Positions 35,962-45,554 of a stretch of DNA of 64,000 nt are shown piece by piece (position 1 is the first letter of the stretch; each line of letters starts with the position of its first letter). The DNA lies in NCBI GenBank assembly GCA_900316835.1, contig ONEL01000003.1, forward strand, positions 1 to 64,000. Reading direction: 5' to 3'. The translations under genes were made by a program, and so were the position numbers. This stretch comes from an uncultured Prevotellaceae bacterium. Lineage in GTDB: Bacteria; Bacteroidota; Bacteroidia; Bacteroidales; Muribaculaceae. Below the pieces are notes generated by a model, which did not search any database, was not told the DNA's origin, and worked only from the letters and a program-made list of their open reading frames with translations.

Positions 35962-35964
35962 GCA

Positions 35965-36921
35965 ATGAAACGATTTCTCAAGAAAATATTGATTTACTCT
36001 ATTATAGTGATGGCTATTTTCATTGCTTATGAGGTGGCATTGCTCTTTGTTCCAAATGAGTATTCCTACAAGAAAAACTATATAGAGGACCACAAGCATC
36101 AGCTGAAGGTGCTAGTGCTTGGAAACTCGCATCTTGCCGACTGCATCGACCCCAGCTTGCTGGGCGATAGCATTTTTAACGCAGCTCAACCAGGACGCTC
36201 GGTGTACTACGACTTGCAACTGCTCAAAGAATACATAGGGCAAATGCCTCAGCTAGAGTGTGTCATCTTACCCCTGAGCGTGGACTATTACTACTGGGGA
36301 CATCGATTTGAAAAAGTGCACGAGCCAAAATTCACCACTTATCGATGCATGTACCATAAATACATGGGTTACACCTACGAAGACAAAGAGTGGTGGCACT
36401 GGTCTGAGATTTTGAGCTCGTTCTACAACCACCCCGCACGCTTAGTTGACGCTCTATATAAACCGCTCACTGACCTCACCATGTGCGACTCGTTGGGAGT
36501 AGAAATTGATGCCAGCATCGACACTCGCAAAGACGACTGGTACAACCAGCAACTACCCAGCGACACTCCATTGAACGATTCCACCAAGCTACATCTCTAC
36601 TACGTCAACAATCTGCGCATCTATAGCGAGATAGTGATGCTTGCACGGGCGCACAAAACGCGTCTCATTTTCCTTGCTATGCCCATCTACAAAACGGCAC
36701 GACAGCGCATCAACAGCTATCAGCTTCATGAGCTAGACCTGTTTGTTCAACGTATCAAACGTTTTAATCCTAACATTGAGTTCTATAACTTTATTGACGC
36801 CCCTGGCTACACCGAGCAAGACTACTACAATTCCATCCACCTTAACAACACACATGGTGCACGCAAGTTTGCACCTACCTTAAAGCGAATTCTAAATAAC
36901 CGGCAGTGCTCAAAGCGTTGA
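35965..36921 (+). CDS. membrane-anchored SGNH-like protein, partner of the MBOAT
   Basis: 318 residues with one N-terminal membrane segment (about 8-27), then an extracytoplasmic SGNH-hydrolase-like domain. The nucleophile block is KVLVLGNSHLADC (Ser at about 52); the late block YYNSIHLNNTHGARKF (about 290-305) supplies the His. The position that is usually Asp in DSxHLN of related acetyltransferases reads Asn here, so catalysis may be altered or the alignment off by a residue. Its stop overlaps the 3' end of the convergent YqiA-like gene by 12 bases. Confidence 0.8.
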   Translation: MKRFLKKILIYSIIVMAIFIAYEVALLFVPNEYSYKKNYIEDHKHQLKVLVLGNSHLADCIDPSLLGDSIFNAAQPGRSVYYDLQLLKEYIGQMPQLECVILPLSVDYYYWGHRFEKVHEPKFTTYRCMYHKYMGYTYEDKEWWHWSEILSSFYNHPARLVDALYKPLTDLTMCDSLGVEIDASIDTRKDDWYNQQLPSDTPLNDSTKLHLYYVNNLRIYSEIVMLARAHKTRLIFLAMPIYKTARQRINSYQLHELDLFVQRIKRFNPNIEFYNFIDAPGYTEQDYYNSIHLNNTHGARKFAPTLKRILNNRQCSKR

Positions 36922-37485
36922 CAGCAGGCGATAGAAATCGCCCGTTGGGATGGCTAGAAACTCTGGCTCAATGCGGTGTCCCAGCTGCGATGACTCGTGG
37001 AAACGGTCGCCCACAAGAGCTCGATACTTGCCACGCATGTCGCCGAGCAATTCGTCATGGTCGCTACCAATGATGTGTGTCACTGGGGTGATGAATGGCT
37101 CAATGCCACGAAACTCATCCAGGTCGCTAGGCTGACAAGTGAAAGTTTGCACTCCATCTTCACGCTGATTATAATACTCCACTGTGTGCCCTATCTCGGG
37201 CATGTATTGCATGCTATTTTCAGGGTTGAGCGCCGGATTGACAGCAATCTTGGGAATTTCGACCTTCGCACACAACGTGTAATAACCACCCAGCGACGAG
37301 CCCGCCAGGATATCTATTCCATGAAGCGCCACATAGTCCTCAATTTTTTTTATCGACTCAACGGGATGATGTGTCACATCGAATGCATGAATTTCATAGT
37401 CATTATAAACCTGCTTAAGGGTAATGATTGTGCTACTCTGTGCCGAGCTACGGAAACCATGAATGTATAATAGTTTCTTCTTCAT
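36910..37485 (-). CDS. YqiA/YcfP-like alpha/beta-hydrolase
   Basis: About 191 residues from the ATG at 37485. An ATG at 37491 is only 2 bases from the AAGGA box, and a further in-frame start at 37545 would precede that box, so 37485 fits best. Motifs: LLYIHGFRSSAQS (oxyanion), GSSLGGYY (nucleophile Ser), GSDHDELL (Asp) and GHRIE (His), a complete triad. Predicted cytosolic esterase with unknown substrate. Convergent with the SGNH gene. Confidence 0.88.
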   Translation of the reverse strand: MKKKLLYIHGFRSSAQSSTIITLKQVYNDYEIHAFDVTHHPVESIKKIEDYVALHGIDILAGSSLGGYYTLCAKVEIPKIAVNPALNPENSMQYMPEIGHTVEYYNQREDGVQTFTCQPSDLDEFRGIEPFITPVTHIIGSDHDELLGDMRGKYRALVGDRFHESSQLGHRIEPEFLAIPTGDFYRLLSTL

Positions 37486-37567
37486 AGTCATTTCCTTAGG
37501 AAAAAAGATGTGGGCAGACAACTTTATTACACCCACCCACATCACATTTAGTCATTTAATTTTATCT

Positions 37568-38989
37568 CTATTTCTTAGACGTCTTCTTGGCTGATGTTTT
37601 TTTACCGGTAGCTTTCTTGGTTGTAGCCTTCTTCTCGGGCTTTTCTTCTACCGTTTCCTCAACCTTTGGAACAAAGTCGCCTGTGGTATCCTTAACAATG
37701 TTGTTGCGCATCATCTCCACCTCGCGATTTAGCTCTTCTATCTCCTTCTCCTGATTGCGGATAGTAAGGAGCAGGGCGTTGAGCTCCTCGTTTCCAATCT
37801 CCTCAGGGAACTGCTCGCGCACCCTAATCATGAAGTCGCTCAGCACGTTCATGTAGTTGGTGAAAGCGGCGTAGGGCGAGTCGTAGGGGCTATAGTGCGA
37901 GTGTACCGAGCCGTCGCTACTGTGCTTGGTACTCATGTAGTAGAAGTGATCGCTCGCTTGCAAATAGTTCCAGTCCTGACGTATGCGCTTGTCCTCTATC
38001 AAGCGTATGCGCTCGCTCAAGCAGTAAAGCTTGTTAACGGCCTCTTCCTGCAAGATATTTCCCATCCATGCGCTAGTGTCGCGAGCCTCGTCGGCCCAGG
38101 AGATGGGATGCATAACGCTGAGCTCACCCACTGGTTTGAGCTTGCTCACCACCTCGCTAGGAGTCATGAAAGTGATACCCCTTTGCTCGGCAAATCGAGG
38201 TAAAGCTTTCATAAACTCAAATATCCCACTCTCGCGAGGCTGCAACTCTCCAAATGTTTCATAGTTCATGAACAGGTTCACCAGCATCTCCTCATCGGGC
38301 AAAGTGGCAATCCAGTCGATATACTTGTCGGCAGTGAGAGGATAAGCCGCCCACTCAGGATTACTAAAGCGGAAAGCTATATCATCGCTCAGCTTAGAGT
38401 TCTTTAACAAGAGCTTGAGCTTGGGAACAGGAGCCGCCTTATACAAATAGTTGGGCGACTTCCATCCCAAGATGTGCTTGGCGCCATCGGTTATCGCGCC
38501 CTTGAAACCCATTGAGGCAACCATGGCGGCAATGTCATCGTCGTAGATGAGCTCGGTGTTGCGGAACACCTTGGGTCGCTGGCCAAAGAGCTGATAAATC
38601 TTCTCGTCGTGAGCCTTTACTTGAGCCATAAACTCCTCGGGGTCGACGAGCGACGAGAGCGAGTGAGCATAGGTCTCGCTAAGGAACTCCACACAACCAG
38701 TGTCGGCAAGGTCTTTCATCGAGTCGATAAACTCAGGAACATATTGCTCTAACTGCTCCAGCGCTGTACCACTTATCGAGAATGCCACCTTGAATTTCTT
38801 TCCATTCTCTTTAATCATGTCGAGCAACATCTGGTTAGCTGGCATGTAAGAACGCTGTGCTATGCGTGTGATTATGTCATCGTTGGCAAAGTCGTCATAG
38901 TAGTAATGGTCGTTACCAATGTCGAAGAATCGATAAGTCTTCAGGCGAAACGGCTGATGTATCTGAAAATAGAAACAGATTGATTTCAT
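37568..38989 (-). CDS. GH57 family alpha-glucan hydrolase with basic C-terminal tail
   Basis: 473 residues. The GH57 N-terminal (beta/alpha)7 barrel begins CFYFQIHQPFRL. Later family blocks include ETYAHSLSSL and FRNTELIYDDDIAAM, the latter carrying the probable nucleophile Glu. It acts on alpha-1,4-glucan in the cytoplasm, probably as an amylase or transferase on glycogen. The last ~25 residues are almost only Lys, Thr, Ala and Gly (KKATTKKATGKKTSAKK), preceded by a Glu-rich stretch and a coiled coil (about 395-425), an unusual appendage. Third gene of the glycogen operon, 30 bases after the GT gene. Confidence 0.92.
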   Translation of the reverse strand: MKSICFYFQIHQPFRLKTYRFFDIGNDHYYYDDFANDDIITRIAQRSYMPANQMLLDMIKENGKKFKVAFSISGTALEQLEQYVPEFIDSMKDLADTGCVEFLSETYAHSLSSLVDPEEFMAQVKAHDEKIYQLFGQRPKVFRNTELIYDDDIAAMVASMGFKGAITDGAKHILGWKSPNYLYKAAPVPKLKLLLKNSKLSDDIAFRFSNPEWAAYPLTADKYIDWIATLPDEEMLVNLFMNYETFGELQPRESGIFEFMKALPRFAEQRGITFMTPSEVVSKLKPVGELSVMHPISWADEARDTSAWMGNILQEEAVNKLYCLSERIRLIEDKRIRQDWNYLQASDHFYYMSTKHSSDGSVHSHYSPYDSPYAAFTNYMNVLSDFMIRVREQFPEEIGNEELNALLLTIRNQEKEIEELNREVEMMRNNIVKDTTGDFVPKVEETVEEKPEKKATTKKATGKKTSAKKTSKK

Positions 38990-39019
38990 GTTGATAGTGT
39001 GTGTTATAGTAGTGGATAA

Positions 39020-40279
39020 TTATCTATTAATAAGTCGCTTGTAAATATCAATAACCTTGGCGCCAGCGCGGTCCCACGTTATCTTATTAACCTCTTCAAG
39101 TCCCTGCTCACGCAACTGCTTATACATGGCCGGGTACTTGATAATGGAATAGATAGCATCGGCAATGGCATTGGTATCCCAGTAGTCGACCTTGATAACA
39201 TTGTTCAAAATCTCGGCACAACCACTCTGCTTAGAAATTATTGACGGTACTCCCATCTGCATCGCTTCCAGTGGCGAGATACCAAATGGCTCACTCACCG
39301 AAGGCATGATATAGACATCGCTCGCCTTGAGCATCTCATACACTTGCTTGCCTTTCAAGAAGCCCGTGAAGTGGAAACGACCGGCGATGTGACGACGTGC
39401 AGCCAGGCGAATCATCTTCTCCATCATGTCGCCACTACCAGCCATTACAAACTGCACGTTATTTACCTTTTGCAGCACTTGCCATGCGGCATCCACAAAG
39501 TATTCCGGTCCCTTCTGCATGGTAATGCGCCCCAGGAAAGTCACCACTTTCTCATGCTTGGGTGGCACTTCCAAGTTGAGCAGTTCCTGGCTCAGTGGTT
39601 CCACGGCGTTGTGCACGGTAGTCACCTTGTCGGGACTGATGCCATATTTTTCTATAACCGTCTTGCGAGTGAGGTTGCTCACGGTGATAATGTGGTCGGC
39701 ATTATTCATGCCATCTTTCTCAATGCCGAACACCGTGGGGTTCACCTTTCCACGACTGCGATCGAAATCGGTGGCATGAACATGAATCACCAGTGGCTTG
39801 CCTGTCACTTGCTTGGCATGAATGCCAGCAGGATAAGTGAGCCAGTCGTGCGAGTGAATCACGTCGCAATCGATGGTGCGGGCTATAACACCTGCCACGA
39901 TGGAGTAATTATTTATTTCCTCGAGCAGGTTGTCGGGGTAGCGACCCGAGAATTCTATACACCCCAGGTCGTTAGTGTTCATATAGTTAAAATCGCTATA
40001 GATGTGGTCGCGCAAATCAAAATAAGTGCGTGGGTCCAGCACTTTCCCTATTCGCCCTTCCACATAGTCCCAGTTCACATCGCGCCATGCCACGGGAGTG
40101 GTGTTGGCACCAATGATGCGAGCAAAGTCCTTGGGCTCATCGCCCCAGGGCTTGGGAATGACAAAAGTGATGTCCATGTCGCCACATTGTGCCATGCCCT
40201 TGGTAAGACCAAAACTTGCTGTTCCAAGCCCCCCCAGGATGTGAGGAGGAAATTCCCAGCCAAACATTAAAGCCTTCAT
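39020..40279 (-). CDS. GT-B glycosyltransferase, glycogen/starch synthase-like
   Basis: A 419-residue transferase with a GT-B fold. N-terminal GWEFPPHILGGLGTASFGL contains the Gly-rich loop; HSHDWLTYPAG follows. In the C-terminal half GRITMQKGPEYFVDA and EPFGISPLEAMQMG (the E-x7-E nucleotide-sugar motif, about residue 331) are clear. It lies between a debranching enzyme and a GH57 enzyme, so it most likely elongates glycogen from a nucleotide glucose. Whether it uses UDP- or ADP-glucose cannot be told. Confidence 0.92.
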   Translation of the reverse strand: MKALMFGWEFPPHILGGLGTASFGLTKGMAQCGDMDITFVIPKPWGDEPKDFARIIGANTTPVAWRDVNWDYVEGRIGKVLDPRTYFDLRDHIYSDFNYMNTNDLGCIEFSGRYPDNLLEEINNYSIVAGVIARTIDCDVIHSHDWLTYPAGIHAKQVTGKPLVIHVHATDFDRSRGKVNPTVFGIEKDGMNNADHIITVSNLTRKTVIEKYGISPDKVTTVHNAVEPLSQELLNLEVPPKHEKVVTFLGRITMQKGPEYFVDAAWQVLQKVNNVQFVMAGSGDMMEKMIRLAARRHIAGRFHFTGFLKGKQVYEMLKASDVYIMPSVSEPFGISPLEAMQMGVPSIISKQSGCAEILNNVIKVDYWDTNAIADAIYSIIKYPAMYKQLREQGLEEVNKITWDRAGAKVIDIYKRLINR

Positions 40280-40298
40280 AAGTAATTATCTTAGTGTT

Positions 40299-42254
40299 TT
40301 AAGAGTTTATAAAACCAATATTCTTGAACAAGCGCAACACACGCAGCACGCCGCCCACATTAGGAGCATAGCTCACCGCACCACGGCCAATAAATGGCGG
40401 GTTGCCGTCATATAGCTCCGACAGAGTGCCAATGCCTCCCTGCGACATTTCGTCCTCAAAACCTATCATCATGCGCTCGATGAACGACGCACGATTGAGA
40501 CCAAACACCTTTATATAAGCATCGGTATAGAAGCCCATGAGCCATGGGCGCGCCGAGCCGGCATAGTAGGCTACCCAGCGTTCCTCGGGATTACCCAGGT
40601 ACCACGGCTTGTAGCCCCAGCTCTTGGGGCTGAGGGTGCGAAGTCCCTTGGGGGTAAGCAACTCACGAGTCACTACATCGAGCACACTCTTGCGCTGACG
40701 ACGGTCGAGCGGTGAGTAGTCGAGTCCGGCGGCTATTACCATGTTAGGGCGCACACTGGGGTCGGCATAGGCGCCGTCTACATAGTCGTAGAGGTATCCA
40801 TAGTCGTTAAGGAACATGTCGACAAATGCAGGCTTGGCCTTGTCGCTGATTTCCTTGAGTGAGGCAACATATTCTTTTTCTTGCTCCACCTCGGCAAACA
40901 TCTCCTGAGCAAACATCAGCGCATTGTACCACAGTGCGTTAAACTCAACGAGATAGCCAGTGCGCGGTATCATTGGGGAGCCATCGGCGTGGGTGCTATC
41001 CATCCACGACATGGGCCTCTTGGTGCCGTCGGTGGTTACTAAGCCATTGGGCTGCAAGAATAAGTTGGGGTGATACTTGTCAATAATCTGTCGCAACAAT
41101 GCCTTAACAAGTTCGCCATAGCGCTCTCGAGCGACAGCCATGCCAGCATCTTTAGCGTACTCCTGAAGTGACCATATTGCCCACAACGGGACATCGGGGA
41201 GGTCGATACCTTTCAAGTGCTTGTCGAGAGAGCCATCTTTCACAAATCTCATCAGGGCCTCGCTGGCGGTGTCCATTATTTTCTCAAAGTCGGGACGATG
41301 GTGGTTAGAGATAGTGCAACCCGGCAAAGCGATGAACTCGTCGCGGGCACGAATCTTGAACCATGGGTATCCCGCAAGGATGTAGTTACCGTCGGCATTG
41401 GTGAGATAGAACTGCTTGGCGCTGTTCTTCAAGCAGTTATAGAAGCTAGTGCGTGGTGTACGGGAGTTTACTTCATCCTCGTGCATGCGGCTCAGGTTGC
41501 GAGTGTTCACCTCCTGAGTGCCAGCCGAGAACACCAGTGTCTCGCCTTTCTTGATGTCGATCTCAAAATAGCCTGGGACATACAGGTCCTCGCTATAAGG
41601 GATGCCACGCTCCATGTCCTTGATATATTCAATGCCTTTGTACCAGTGGGGGTCAAAAACAAACCGTGGCTTGTGATTGAACTGCATGTAGAGTGTGGGA
41701 TAACCCTCATACATGCAGGTGGCAATACCATTTTGCACCTCACGATATTCCTGACTGGCAACCGAGTTCTCAACACACAGGTCGTTAGCATTGCGGAATG
41801 CCAAGAATGGGCGGAACTGCAGCGTGGTCTTAGAGTGCGCCTCCACTAGGGTGTAGCGGATGAGGATGCGGTTTTCGTTAGTAATGAAGATTTTCTCGCG
41901 CTTCATGATAACACCGCCCACACGGAAGGTGTGAGTGGGAACACGCTCGCAATCATACTCACGAATGTACTTGTGACCATTGGGGCTATAAACATTGCCC
42001 TTGTAGCGGTGCAATCCCAGGTTGAAGGCGGCGCCATGCTGGATTACCGTCTCATCGAGCGATGAGAGCAAAACATGGTTGTTGTCGTCAATCTCGGGAA
42101 TAGGAATCACCAGCAAGCCGTGCTGCTTGCGTGTGTTACACCCCACAATAGTGGTGCAATGATAAGCCCCCGACTGATTGGTCCTGAGAATCTCCTTAGT
42201 GAGAGACTGCTCAAGATTTATCATCAGGTTTTTATCAAATTTTAAATAGCTCAT
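40299..42254 (-). CDS. glycogen debranching enzyme (amylo-alpha-1,6-glucosidase, GH133)
   Basis: 651 residues. The N-terminal GDE_N domain (about 20-240) starts ILRTNQSGAYHCTTIVGCNTRKQHGLLV. The C-terminal six-hairpin GDE_C domain has RDEFIALPG, WMDSTHADGSPMIPR and AGSARPWLMGFY. It removes alpha-1,6 branches from glycogen. It is the first gene of a three-gene operon with the GT-B synthase-like and GH57 enzymes (19- and 30-base gaps), a layout common in Bacteroidota. Divergent from the C-GCAxxG-C-C gene. Confidence 0.95.
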   Translation of the reverse strand: MSYLKFDKNLMINLEQSLTKEILRTNQSGAYHCTTIVGCNTRKQHGLLVIPIPEIDDNNHVLLSSLDETVIQHGAAFNLGLHRYKGNVYSPNGHKYIREYDCERVPTHTFRVGGVIMKREKIFITNENRILIRYTLVEAHSKTTLQFRPFLAFRNANDLCVENSVASQEYREVQNGIATCMYEGYPTLYMQFNHKPRFVFDPHWYKGIEYIKDMERGIPYSEDLYVPGYFEIDIKKGETLVFSAGTQEVNTRNLSRMHEDEVNSRTPRTSFYNCLKNSAKQFYLTNADGNYILAGYPWFKIRARDEFIALPGCTISNHHRPDFEKIMDTASEALMRFVKDGSLDKHLKGIDLPDVPLWAIWSLQEYAKDAGMAVARERYGELVKALLRQIIDKYHPNLFLQPNGLVTTDGTKRPMSWMDSTHADGSPMIPRTGYLVEFNALWYNALMFAQEMFAEVEQEKEYVASLKEISDKAKPAFVDMFLNDYGYLYDYVDGAYADPSVRPNMVIAAGLDYSPLDRRQRKSVLDVVTRELLTPKGLRTLSPKSWGYKPWYLGNPEERWVAYYAGSARPWLMGFYTDAYIKVFGLNRASFIERMMIGFEDEMSQGGIGTLSELYDGNPPFIGRGAVSYAPNVGGVLRVLRLFKNIGFINS

Positions 42255-42414
42255 TAAGTTTTAAAGTATCTAATATTGTTAATATTTTCCAGGTTATTAT
42301 GGCATTAAATCATTCCATACACATTACTCATTGTAATCGTGACGAATTTACAACTTTTTACTAACATGGACAAACTATTTTCAATCTTTTTATCAACAGA
42401 TTTATAATTTGTAC

Positions 42415-42422
42415 TATCTTTG
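42415..42422 (+). promoter_or_regulatory. -7 box for the C-GCAxxG-C-C gene
   Basis: TATCTTTG, 34 bases upstream of the ATG at 42457. Confidence 0.5.
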
Positions 42423-42456
42423 CACTTAGTTCAACAAGTAATCAATACTTTATATC

Positions 42457-42837
42457 ATGACATCAAGAAGCCACATCGCTGCTCTCAAAAAACAAACCGG
42501 CGAGTGCAACTGCGCACAAGCCGTGACCTCCACCTATGCCGACATCGCCGGCATTGACCACGACACAGCCATGAATGCCTGCAACGCCTTTGCCGCAGGC
42601 ATGGGCAACATGGAGGGCACTTGCGGAGCGCTGGTGGGAGCAGGCATTGTGCTGGGGCTCGTCAAGCGCGACAAGATGCGGTCGATGAAACTCATGCGTG
42701 AGATAATGACACGTTTCCAACTTGAGGCTGGAGCCACTCAGTGCCGCCAGCTCAAGGGTGTGGACAGCGGCAAGCCACTACTCCCCTGCCCCCAGTGTGT
42801 AGCCACCGCGTGCAAGCTACTTGAAGAGTACCTATAA
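42457..42837 (+). CDS. C-GCAxxG-C-C family redox/membrane-associated protein
   Basis: 126 residues with the spaced Cys pattern of the family: ECNCAQAV, then a Cys in NACNAF, GTCGALVGAGIVLGL (the G-C-A..G core), a single Cys near 92 and CPQCVATAC at the end. It is probably a metal- or redox-active protein; the function is not established. It precedes the GH31 gene by 45 bases and may be co-transcribed. Confidence 0.9.
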   Translation: MTSRSHIAALKKQTGECNCAQAVTSTYADIAGIDHDTAMNACNAFAAGMGNMEGTCGALVGAGIVLGLVKRDKMRSMKLMREIMTRFQLEAGATQCRQLKGVDSGKPLLPCPQCVATACKLLEEYL

Positions 42838-42882
42838 ACACTTGTCAAAATTACTAAAACTTAAATCATATTTCTATCAAAA

Positions 42883-45264
42883 ATGAAACTTCACAGGTTT
42901 TTATCTCTCTTTGCTCTGGCTGTGGTGGCGATGACCGCCATGGCTAAGAAGCAAGCTATCTCTATCAACGACACCAAGCGTGCTCAAACCATCAGCGTGG
43001 AAGCCATCAATGACGACATCGTCAAGGTGCAGGTCACACCCCAAGCATGGAACGGGAAGCCACTGCAGTCGCTAGTGAGCGACAAGGCGCTCAAAGAGGC
43101 CCAAGCCACCGTACATCTTAACGATAATGGCAGCGACATGGCAGTGATGACCACCCAGAGCGGACTGCGTGTGGTGCTCGACAAGCAGCTGGGCTGCGTG
43201 CAAGTGAGCTGTGGCGGCACATTCTTCACTACCGACTTGTGCGACCGCAAGACCCAAGGGGTGGTGCGACTGTTGCACACCGGCAAGGAGTCGTTCTACG
43301 GAGCCGGCGAGCGAGGTTACTCACTCAACCTTGCTGGCGACACGCTCATCAACTACAACAAGCAAAACTATGGCTACGTGGCAGGCGAGAAGCGCATTAG
43401 CCAAATGGGCATCACCATGCCGTTTGTGATATCGTCAAAGGGCTACGGCATCTTCTTTGACGACTTCTGCCGCTCGTCGCTATACCTGGGAGAAGATGGG
43501 ATTGAGTATAAATCAACCTCGCCCCAGCCTCTCACCTATTATATAATTAATGGCAACGGACGCGTGGAGAACGTGGTCAGGAACTTCACCGCGCTTGTGG
43601 GTCGCCAGGACTTGCCACCACTGTGGACCCTGGGTTATATCACCTCAAAATATGGCTATCACGACCAGCGAGAGAGCGAGGGCGTGGTCGACACGCTCAA
43701 GCGTGCTGGCTATCCTCTCGACGGCATCGTGTTTGACCTCTACTGGTATGGCAAGGAGCAAGACATGGGTCGCCTGGAATGGGACCGCGACCAGTGGCCC
43801 GACCACCGTGGCATGCTCAAGAGATTTAAGGACCTGGGCGTGCATGTTGTAACCATTTCGCAACCCTATGTGCTTACCAACGGACGAGCTATCAACAACT
43901 ATCGCGAGCTCGACCCCAAGGGAATGTTTTGCAAGACCAGTGGCAGTGACACCACACAGACGGTCACCATTTGGGTGGGCCAGGGAGGCATGTTTGATGT
44001 GTCGAACCCCGCCACCCGCCAGTGGCTCAGAAACCGTTACCGCACGCTCACTAATGAGGGCGTGACCGGCTGGTGGGGCGACCTGGGCGAGCCCGAGGTG
44101 CATCCTGAGGCAATACGCCACCACAACGGTCTCACTGCCGAGCAGTATCACAATGTGTACGGCAACGAGTGGAGTCGCATCATCTACGACCTCTTTAAGG
44201 AAGAATATCCTGGCGTTCGCCCCATGATAATGATGCGCGCCGGCACGGCGGGCTTGCAGCGCTACTCGGTGTTCCCGTGGTCGACCGACGTGTCGCGCTC
44301 GTGGGGAGGTTTCCAGCCACAAGTCACCATCATGCTCAACGCGGGCATGAGCGGACTGGGTTACATGTCGCACGACGTGGGCGGCTTTGCCATCGACCCG
44401 GCATGCCCACGCGACGGCGAGCTCTACATTCGCTGGCTACAGCTGGGCTTGTTCTCGCCAGTGCTGCGCACCCACTCACAGCAACTTGCCGAGCCCTATC
44501 ACTACACCGAGTATGGCGACCTGCCACTGCGCATCATCCGTGAGCGTTATCGCTGGCTGCCCTACAACTACACCCTTGCCTGGGAGAACGCCAGCCAGGG
44601 CCTTCCCATGGTGCGTCCGCTGGGCTTCTACGAGAGCGACAACCGCATGAGTCGCTACGACGGCATCACCGACCAGTACCTGTGGGGCCACGACATCATG
44701 GTCGCACCAGTGATGAAGCAGGGAGCCACAAGTCGCGAGGTCACCTTCCCCGAGGGCACCTGGGTCGACATCAACAACCCCGCTAAGCGCTACCACGGGC
44801 ACAGCACCATCACCTACTCAGCTCCTCTCGAGGTGTTGCCACTCTTCGCACGCGCAGGCGCATTTATCCCGCAGGCTAATTACAAGATGGAGAACGTGGG
44901 TGACTACCGCCCCTCCAAGCTCGACATCACCTACTATCACGGCGATGAGCCATCGAGCTACACCCTCTTCGACGACGACCTCACCGGCACAGGCACTCTA
45001 GCCCAGGGCAAGCATCGCCTCATCACCTTCAGCGCCTCCCCCACTGCCAGCGGCTGCACATTCACCATCAAGGGCGAGGGCGCAGGGACACAGCCCGCTA
45101 AGGACTACCGCCTCATAATCCCGGCATGCCAAGCACAGCCCAAGAAAATAACCGTCAATGGAAAGAAGGTCAAAGCCTCCTTCAACCGCACCACCGCAGC
45201 CCTCATCATTCCACTCACAATCAAGGACATAAACACAGCCACCACAGTGAAAGTGGAATATTAG
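42883..45264 (+). CDS. GH31 alpha-glycosidase (secreted)
   Basis: 793 residues with a signal peptide (about 1-21, ending MTAMA). An N-terminal beta-sandwich is followed by the GH31 (beta/alpha)8 barrel: LWTLGYITSKYGYHD, GIVFDLYWYG, and the nucleophile Asp in WWGDLGEPE (about residue 400). SHDVGGF and the proximal/distal beta domains follow. It hydrolyses alpha-glucosides or alpha-xylosides in the periplasm; the preference cannot be set from sequence alone. Base composition is clearly more G/C-rich than that of the cas genes that follow. Confidence 0.93.
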   Translation: MKLHRFLSLFALAVVAMTAMAKKQAISINDTKRAQTISVEAINDDIVKVQVTPQAWNGKPLQSLVSDKALKEAQATVHLNDNGSDMAVMTTQSGLRVVLDKQLGCVQVSCGGTFFTTDLCDRKTQGVVRLLHTGKESFYGAGERGYSLNLAGDTLINYNKQNYGYVAGEKRISQMGITMPFVISSKGYGIFFDDFCRSSLYLGEDGIEYKSTSPQPLTYYIINGNGRVENVVRNFTALVGRQDLPPLWTLGYITSKYGYHDQRESEGVVDTLKRAGYPLDGIVFDLYWYGKEQDMGRLEWDRDQWPDHRGMLKRFKDLGVHVVTISQPYVLTNGRAINNYRELDPKGMFCKTSGSDTTQTVTIWVGQGGMFDVSNPATRQWLRNRYRTLTNEGVTGWWGDLGEPEVHPEAIRHHNGLTAEQYHNVYGNEWSRIIYDLFKEEYPGVRPMIMMRAGTAGLQRYSVFPWSTDVSRSWGGFQPQVTIMLNAGMSGLGYMSHDVGGFAIDPACPRDGELYIRWLQLGLFSPVLRTHSQQLAEPYHYTEYGDLPLRIIRERYRWLPYNYTLAWENASQGLPMVRPLGFYESDNRMSRYDGITDQYLWGHDIMVAPVMKQGATSREVTFPEGTWVDINNPAKRYHGHSTITYSAPLEVLPLFARAGAFIPQANYKMENVGDYRPSKLDITYYHGDEPSSYTLFDDDLTGTGTLAQGKHRLITFSASPTASGCTFTIKGEGAGTQPAKDYRLIIPACQAQPKKITVNGKKVKASFNRTTAALIIPLTIKDINTATTVKVEY

Positions 45265-45279
45265 TTTTGAGAGCCCAAC

Positions 45280-45314
45280 CACTATTGAGTAATACACTTT
45301 ATCACTCAATGGTG
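45280..45314 (+). repeat. imperfect inverted repeat after the GH31 gene
   Basis: CAC-T-ATTGAGT (45280-45290) pairs with ACTCAAT-G-GTG (45304-45314), one mismatch in 11. No U-run follows, so it is not a classical terminator. Confidence 0.4.
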
Positions 45315-45344
45315 AAGGAGAATAAAAGACCTTTTTAGAATAAC

Positions 45345-45380
45345 AAACTGTTCCAAAGCACCAACTTTGGGACAGTTTTT
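45345..45380 (+). terminator. rho-independent terminator after GH31
   Basis: 14-nt arms AAACTGTTCCAAAG / CTTTGGGACAGTTT with one T-G wobble, then TTTATT. It separates the GH31 transcript from the cas operon. Confidence 0.8.
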
Positions 45381-45501
45381 ATTATATTATAGAACAAGCA
45401 GAATTTTACACTTTTTCCAGGCATTTAATTTCTTTTTATTTTGACGTGCTCGATTTTGGCACTATCAATGCTTATATTTGCACCAGAAAAAAAGAAAATA
45501 A

Positions 45502-45532
45502 TTTCACCATTATACTTTTTTTAGTAAATTTG
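45502..45532 (+). promoter_or_regulatory. cas operon promoter candidate
   Basis: TTTC (45502-45505), 19 bases, TAAATTTG (45525-45532), one change from the ideal -33/-7 pair. It lies 22 bases before the cas3 ATG. A second -7 match, TATATTTG, is at 45473-45480. The region 45381-45554 holds no gene. Confidence 0.55.
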
Positions 45533-45554
45533 TAAACTACAATAATAAATAGTT

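Noticed and set aside
39344..40270. 308-codon frame antisense to the GT-B glycosyltransferase
   Set aside because: His/Val-rich shadow of the sense gene, no recognisable domain.
43645..44373. 242-codon frame antisense to the GH31 gene
   Set aside because: G/C-rich sense codons rarely give stops on the opposite strand; the sense gene has all GH31 motifs.
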